A stretch of 64,000 nucleotides of DNA, taken from Deltaproteobacteria bacterium. GTDB taxonomy: Bacteria; Myxococcota_A; Polyangia; Polyangiales; Houyiibacteriaceae. The notes below the pieces were generated by a model. The model made no database searches, had not been told where the DNA came from, and saw nothing but the letters and a program-made list of their open reading frames with translations. How positions within the stretch are numbered: the first letter of the stretch is position 1; every line of letters begins with the position of its first letter. This document shows positions 60,120 through 64,000 of the stretch, piece after piece. The DNA is taken from NCBI GenBank assembly GCA_017644045.1, contig JAEPMI010000001.1, positions 302,470 through 366,469 of the forward strand, given 5' to 3'. Made by a program: the position numbers and the translations under genes.

Positions 60120-61547
60120 TCAGTCCTCGAGCGAGGCGATGGTCTCCTTCGCCCGCTGCTCGTCCAGCTCGTTCTGGTCCTGCTTCTCCCAGCGCTCGAG
60201 CTTCCGGTAGAGGGTCCGGCGGTCCACGCCGAGGACCTTCGCGGCCTGGGTCTTGTTGCCGCCGACCACCTTCAGGACGCGGTGGACGTAGCGCCGCTCG
60301 AGGGTCTCGAGCGAGGGCATCTCGTCCGGGTCCTGCGTGTCGATGATCACGCGAGAGCTCTGGTACTTCCGGACCCGCTCGGGCAGGTCCTCGACCGTGA
60401 GCTCCTCGAAGCGGGCCAGGGTGACCGCGCGCTCGATGCAGTTCTCGAGCTCGCGGACGTTGCCGGGCCAGTCGTACTCGAGCAGGCGCTCGGCGGCGGG
60501 CTGGCTGACGCCGGTCACGTTGCGACCGGTGTTCTCGGCGAACTGCTTCACGAAGACCTGCGCGAGCCGGAGCACGTCGTGGCCGCGCGCACGGAGCGGC
60601 GGGAGCTGGATGCCCACGACGTTGACCCGATAGAAGAGGTCCTCTCGGAAGCGTCCCTCCTGGACGTCGTCCTCGAGGTCACGGTTGGTCGCCGCGACGA
60701 TGCGCGTGTCGAACGCCCGCTCCTGACCGGCGCCGACCGGACGAGCCTTTCGCTCCTGCAGCGCACGGAGGAGCTTCGGCTGCATCTCCATGTCCATCTC
60801 GCCGATCTCGTCGAGGAAGAGGGTGCCGCCGTGCGCCTCCACGAAGAGGCCGTCCCGCGAGCGCTTCGCGTCCGTGAACGCGCCCTTCACGTGACCGAAG
60901 AGCTCGCTCTCGAGGAGCTGCGCCGGCATGGCCGCACAGTTGATCGCCACGAAGGGACCGTTGCGGCCGCTCTGCTTGTGGAGCGCCTTGGCGACGAGCT
61001 CCTTGCCCGTACCGCTCTCGCCGGTGATCAGGACCGTCGCGTCGGAGTCACCGATGCGGTCGATGAGATCGAAGACTCGCCGCATCGCCGGGCTCCGGCC
61101 GACCATGCCGAAGTCGGTGATCGGACCCTCGACCTGCCGGCGGAGCCGCTCGATCTCCTTGGTGAGCGCGCGGTGCTCGGCGGCTCGGCGAACCGTGGCC
61201 TCGAGCGCCTCGGGCTCGAGTGGCTTGGTGATGAAGTCGTACGCGCCCGCTCGGAGCGCGCCGATGGCGGCCTCGATGGTGCTGTAGCCGGTCATCACGA
61301 CCACCGGGATGTCGGGCCGCAACGCGATCGCCTGCTCGCAGAGCTCGAGACCGTCCTCGTCGCCGATGCGAAGGTCCGTCAGCACGACGTCGAGATCCGA
61401 CGACCGGACGTGGCGCAGCGCGTCCGTCATGGTCATTTCGCACTTCACGTCGTGGCCGGCACGCGAGAGCGCGGCACCGGCCAGATCGAGGATGGATTTC
61501 TCGTCGTCGACCACCAGCACGGTGGCGCGAATGTCTAGGCTGTCCAC
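60120..61547 (-). CDS. NtrC-type sigma54-dependent response regulator
   Basis: 475 residues. Receiver (1-120) with phospho-site D58 (LTDLRIGDEDG) and K108 (ITKPL). AAA+ domain has Walker A GESGTGKE (176-183), the sigma54 contact GAFTDA (222-227, a common variant of GAFTGA), and GGTLFLDEIGEMDMEMQPKLLRAL. C-terminal Fis-type HTH (about 415-455, NKTQAAKVLGVDRRTLYRKLER). All modules are intact, so it should activate a sigma54 promoter. The cognate kinase and target are not in the window. Confidence 0.94.
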   Translation of the reverse strand: MDSLDIRATVLVVDDEKSILDLAGAALSRAGHDVKCEMTMTDALRHVRSSDLDVVLTDLRIGDEDGLELCEQAIALRPDIPVVVMTGYSTIEAAIGALRAGAYDFITKPLEPEALEATVRRAAEHRALTKEIERLRRQVEGPITDFGMVGRSPAMRRVFDLIDRIGDSDATVLITGESGTGKELVAKALHKQSGRNGPFVAINCAAMPAQLLESELFGHVKGAFTDAKRSRDGLFVEAHGGTLFLDEIGEMDMEMQPKLLRALQERKARPVGAGQERAFDTRIVAATNRDLEDDVQEGRFREDLFYRVNVVGIQLPPLRARGHDVLRLAQVFVKQFAENTGRNVTGVSQPAAERLLEYDWPGNVRELENCIERAVTLARFEELTVEDLPERVRKYQSSRVIIDTQDPDEMPSLETLERRYVHRVLKVVGGNKTQAAKVLGVDRRTLYRKLERWEKQDQNELDEQRAKETIASLED

Positions 61548-61607
61548 GGGATGAATGAACCTCGGGGTTGGAGTTCCGGGGGGCCGCAGAGTGACGTGGC
61601 CCTCGGA

Positions 61608-62156
61608 TCAGGTCTTCTCATCGGGCAGCGGACCCAAGATGTCAATCCGCATACGGCTCCCTTCGCGCTTGACCCAGGTGTAATTCCAGGCCGCACCGAC
61701 GACTCCACCGAGCACCGGAACGAAGCGGGTCCCGGTGCGGGTCACCACGGCTCGGCCGAGCCGCCGGATCACGGCCTCCTGGACGGCGAAGCGGACGATC
61801 CCCTTCGCGCCCGAGCCCTGCGGGAGAGCGGACGTCGCGCGCCACACGTCCTTCCACCAGTCCGGCGAATCGAAGAACGTCGGGTCGTCGACGTAATGGA
61901 GCCCTGCCGCGAGAGACGCTCGCTCCGACCAGACGCCGCGGACGTCCAACACCATGAGCGGCAGGGTCCAGATCCCACCGGGAATCCCGGTGAGGAAGCC
62001 ACGCACCGCGCTGCGCCGAGCGTGTTTCTCGGTGAGACGTTCTGCCACGCCCGAGGCGTCCAGGCCTTCCCCTTCGGCCTCACGGACCCGCGACTTCGTC
62101 TTTTCCACGTCGACCGGCGCGACCTTTCGCCCGATCCAGTTCGAGAGCATTCCCAT
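61608..62156 (-). CDS. Putative EcsC-like membrane-associated protein
   Basis: 182 residues. Hydrophobic segments (about 55-75 FLTGIPGGIWTLPLMVLDV and 145-165 FVPVLGGVVGAAWNYTWVKR) and a middle Trp-rich DSPDWWKDVWRATSAL. The pattern ...PGG...PLMVL...VGGVVGAAWN is loosely like EcsC-family proteins. Low confidence on family. Divergent from the repeat protein at 62301. Confidence 0.4.
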   Translation of the reverse strand: MGMLSNWIGRKVAPVDVEKTKSRVREAEGEGLDASGVAERLTEKHARRSAVRGFLTGIPGGIWTLPLMVLDVRGVWSERASLAAGLHYVDDPTFFDSPDWWKDVWRATSALPQGSGAKGIVRFAVQEAVIRRLGRAVVTRTGTRFVPVLGGVVGAAWNYTWVKREGSRMRIDILGPLPDEKT

Positions 62157-62300
62157 GCGCGCATTCTACTGCACTCCCCGTTCCACCGGTCTCGCCTCGA
62201 GCACCGCGAAATTCAGCGCGAGAAGAATTTCCTTCCGTATCCGTCGGTCGGCCCCCAGGATTCCGAAGCGAGGCCCCGACCTCGGGGGAAGGAAGCGACA

Positions 62301-62594
62301 ATGAAGAAAGACAGCAAGGGCGGCGACAAGTTCGCCAAGGCGGCTCCCGCCAAGGGCGGCGACAAGTTCGCCAAGTCGGCTCCCGCCAAGGGCGGCGACA
62401 AGTTCGCCAAGCAGGCTCCCGCCAAGGGCGGCGACAAGTTCGCCAAGGCGGCTCCTGCCAAGGGCGGCGACAAGTTCGCCAAGCAGGCTCCTGCCAAGGG
62501 CGGCGACAAGTTCGCCAAGCAGGCTCCCGCCAAGGGCGCCCCACAGAAGGGTCAGGCGCCGGCCAAGGGCGGCGACAAGTTCGGCAAGAAGTAG
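62301..62594 (+). CDS. Small Lys-rich protein built of 12-residue repeats
   Basis: 97 residues, starting MKKDSKGGDKFAK with GGAAGGA before the ATG. Six tandem copies of KGGDKFAKxAPA (x = Ala, Ser, Gln) plus a variant KGAPQKGQAPA and terminal KGGDKFGKK. The coding DNA is a 36-bp tandem repeat. Strongly basic, no Cys or Trp, no signal peptide; likely disordered, perhaps nucleic-acid- or polyanion-binding. I know no family. Between an EcsC-like gene and a small membrane protein. Confidence 0.6.
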   Translation: MKKDSKGGDKFAKAAPAKGGDKFAKSAPAKGGDKFAKQAPAKGGDKFAKAAPAKGGDKFAKQAPAKGGDKFAKQAPAKGAPQKGQAPAKGGDKFGKK

Positions 62595-62674
62595 TCGCGT
62601 CGGATCCCGGGTGAGGCGGGTTGTCTCGCCCCACCCTGGCTCCGCTCGACGGCTTGCCCGGCACGCGCCCTGCA

Positions 62675-63049
62675 ATGTACGGGCGCATGACTTTCGCGCT
62701 CTATCCCATCTCCGAGCTCGGCGTCCTCTGGCTGCAGGCCACGATCACGGTGGCTCTCTGCTGGCTGGTGGTGCGGACCAAGCTCATGCCCGTGATCGTC
62801 GCCTCCGCGGCCGTCTACACGGGCACGATCCTGCTCTGGCTCACCCTGGTCGAGCTCGACGTGCCGACCCTCTGGGATCTGCAGCTCGCCGGCCGCGGCT
62901 ACCCGGTGCTCGCCCTCGGTGGCGCTGGCTTCGCGATCGCCTTCTTCGTCCTGAAGACGCTGCAGCGCCGACAGGTCCGGCGCGACGCCAAGGCCCGCGC
63001 TGCGGACCGCGCAGCTGTCGAAGCGATCGCGCCCGGTCCCGCCGAATGA
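62675..63049 (+). CDS. Small membrane protein
   Basis: 124 residues with start at ATG 62675 (or 62687). Three or four hydrophobic segments (GVLWLQATITVALCWLVV, LMPVIVASAAVYTGTILLWLTLVEL, VLALGGAGFAIAFFVLK) then a basic C-terminal helix (QRRQVRRDAKARAADRAAV). No family recognised. It follows the repeat protein. Confidence 0.5.
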   Translation: MYGRMTFALYPISELGVLWLQATITVALCWLVVRTKLMPVIVASAAVYTGTILLWLTLVELDVPTLWDLQLAGRGYPVLALGGAGFAIAFFVLKTLQRRQVRRDAKARAADRAAVEAIAPGPAE

Positions 63050-63151
63050 CGCTGAGGCGTTTCGTCGCGCGGTGAGACGGAGCGCCATGGAACCTCGCCT
63101 CGAACGCGGTCGGGAACGGGCACGGAACGGTGCCTGCATCCTCATCGAGAC

Positions 63152-64000
63152 ATGCACGAGACACGACTTCCGCACGAGAAGAACCTCCACCTGCCGAACG
63201 CCGCGACGATCGCCAGGCTCCTCGAGCACCGGGGTGCGAACGCGGTGACGATCTATCTCCCCACGGTCGAGAGCGGCGACGCGAGCGCCAAGAACCGCAT
63301 CCGATTCAAGAACGCGGTACAGCGGTCCACCGACGCGCTCCGCGCGATGGGCGCCGACGACGCCGTCATCGAGCGTACCTTCGAGCCGGTGTCGCGCTGG
63401 GAGTCCGGCGACGACTGGTGGGCCCATCAGGGGCACGGGCTGGCGGTGTTCCTCCACGACGGCGCCATCGACGCGTTCCGCCTCCCAGCGAGCGTCGAGG
63501 AACGCACGCTCGTCGGCGATCGTTTTCACATGCTCCCGCTCCTCCAGCTGAGGGACGCGAGCTGGCCGCACTACGTACTCTGCCTCGAACAGCAGGGGCC
63601 GACGCTCTACGCGGCGACCGCCCACACCCTCGACCCGGTGATCCACGACTTGCCGAGCCTGTCCGATGCGCTCGGGCACCAGACGACCGAGGCGCACTCG
63701 AAGGGGCACTCCACGGCCTCCGATGGCGGGCGCTGGATCCTCCATGGCCACGGCAACGGGAGCGACGAGGAACACAAGCGCGAGCTCCGCAAGTACTGCC
63801 GGGTCGTCGACGAGAAGGTCCGAGCCATCCTGCCGAACGGGCGGACACCGCTCGTCGTGGTCGCGGTCGACTACGTCGGCGCGATCTACGCAGACGCCAG
63901 TGACCACCCGACCATCATCGGTCGCGTCGCGGGCAACCCCGGGTCGTTCGATCGCGAAGAGCTCCATCGGCGAACGTTCTCGGTCGCCGAGGCGCACTTC
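63152..64000 (+). CDS. baeRF-family (archaeo-eukaryotic release-factor-like) protein, partial
   Basis: Open from ATG 63152 to the right edge, 283 codons, no stop. N-terminal KNLHLPNAATIARLLEHRGANAVTIYLPT, then KNRIRFKNAVQRSTDALR, ARDDA-type loops, and later RELRKYCRVVDEKVRAILPNGRTPLVVVAVDYVGAIY match the bacterial host-of-release-factor (baeRF family 7/3) proteins. These are thought to act on stalled ribosomes. The C-terminal end is outside the window. Confidence 0.7.
   Translation, partial: MHETRLPHEKNLHLPNAATIARLLEHRGANAVTIYLPTVESGDASAKNRIRFKNAVQRSTDALRAMGADDAVIERTFEPVSRWESGDDWWAHQGHGLAVFLHDGAIDAFRLPASVEERTLVGDRFHMLPLLQLRDASWPHYVLCLEQQGPTLYAATAHTLDPVIHDLPSLSDALGHQTTEAHSKGHSTASDGGRWILHGHGNGSDEEHKRELRKYCRVVDEKVRAILPNGRTPLVVVAVDYVGAIYADASDHPTIIGRVAGNPGSFDREELHRRTFSVAEAHF

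Noticed and set aside
62166-62688. Minus-strand open frames over the KGGDKFAK repeats
   Set aside because: The 36-bp repeats leave several frames open; only the plus frame has a ribosome site and start close by.

Overview
The window looks like chromosomal DNA of a very GC-rich, secretion-heavy Gram-negative bacterium, most likely a myxobacterium-type organism (Myxococcota, perhaps near Sandaracinaceae). This is inferred from gene content: Ser/Thr kinase, PP2C and FHA proteins, an NtrC-type regulator, TPR proteins with the AgmX-type C-terminal domain, many lipoproteins with Asp/Ala/Pro-rich linkers, a CheB/CheR hybrid kinase and an EgtD-like enzyme. No rRNA or other phylogenetic marker is present, so the placement is tentative. 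No phage, insertion sequence, integrase or CRISPR array is visible; nearly all of it reads as ordinary chromosome.

Layout. 0.3-5.2 kb: a HisN-type phosphatase, then purQ-purL (4-base overlap, no purS) and a lipoprotein. 5.3-6.2 kb: a decayed and internally inverted remnant of a CheB/CheR/PAS/receiver gene. 6.3-9.5 kb: two POT peptide transporters separated by a long inverted repeat and a short leader ORF. 9.6-17.3 kb: a multipass membrane protein, a lipoprotein, a 1317-residue CheB-CheR-PAS-kinase-receiver hybrid and a 2-oxoglutarate oxygenase. 17.4-24.2 kb: YXWGXW-type lipoprotein, unknown protein, BoxD/PaaZ-like dehydrogenase, an ATPase/winged-helix regulator, a tract of tandem repeats and two lipoproteins. 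24.4-28.6 kb: membrane Ser/Thr kinase, phosphohexomutase, an unknown basic protein and a VOC protein.

28.6-35.5 kb: a TPR/AgmX-type protein and a tight leftward operon of zinc-ribbon/double-FHA protein, PP2C phosphatase with PEGA-like ectodomain, and FHA membrane protein with a degenerate trypsin domain, then an outer-membrane barrel. 35.6-39.6 kb: acidic protein, TPR lipoprotein plus threonine aldolase, three inverted-repeat cassettes built of hexamers, a DUF99 nuclease-like gene and a membrane protein. 39.6-46.4 kb: tRNA-Thr(CGU) with promoter and terminator, two propeller-like unknowns, a four-gene envelope operon (DM13 lipoprotein, barrel, DUF547, small secreted protein) and an SPFH-like protein.

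46.5-64 kb: uvrA, egtD-like, a 994-residue double-receiver/DUF4388/TPR protein, argE-argA, a DUF3634 protein, glutathionyl-hydroquinone reductase, a VWA lipoprotein, an NtrC-type regulator, a small protein made of 12-residue Lys-rich repeats, and a baeRF-like gene running off the right edge.

Housekeeping metabolism (purine, arginine, repair) alternates with phospho-signalling and envelope genes. The most unusual items are the hexamer inverted-repeat cassettes, the KGGDKFAK repeat protein, the FHA/PP2C/pseudoprotease operon, the DM13/DUF547 envelope operon, the scrambled signalling pseudogene, and the inverted repeat with a leader ORF between the two peptide transporters.
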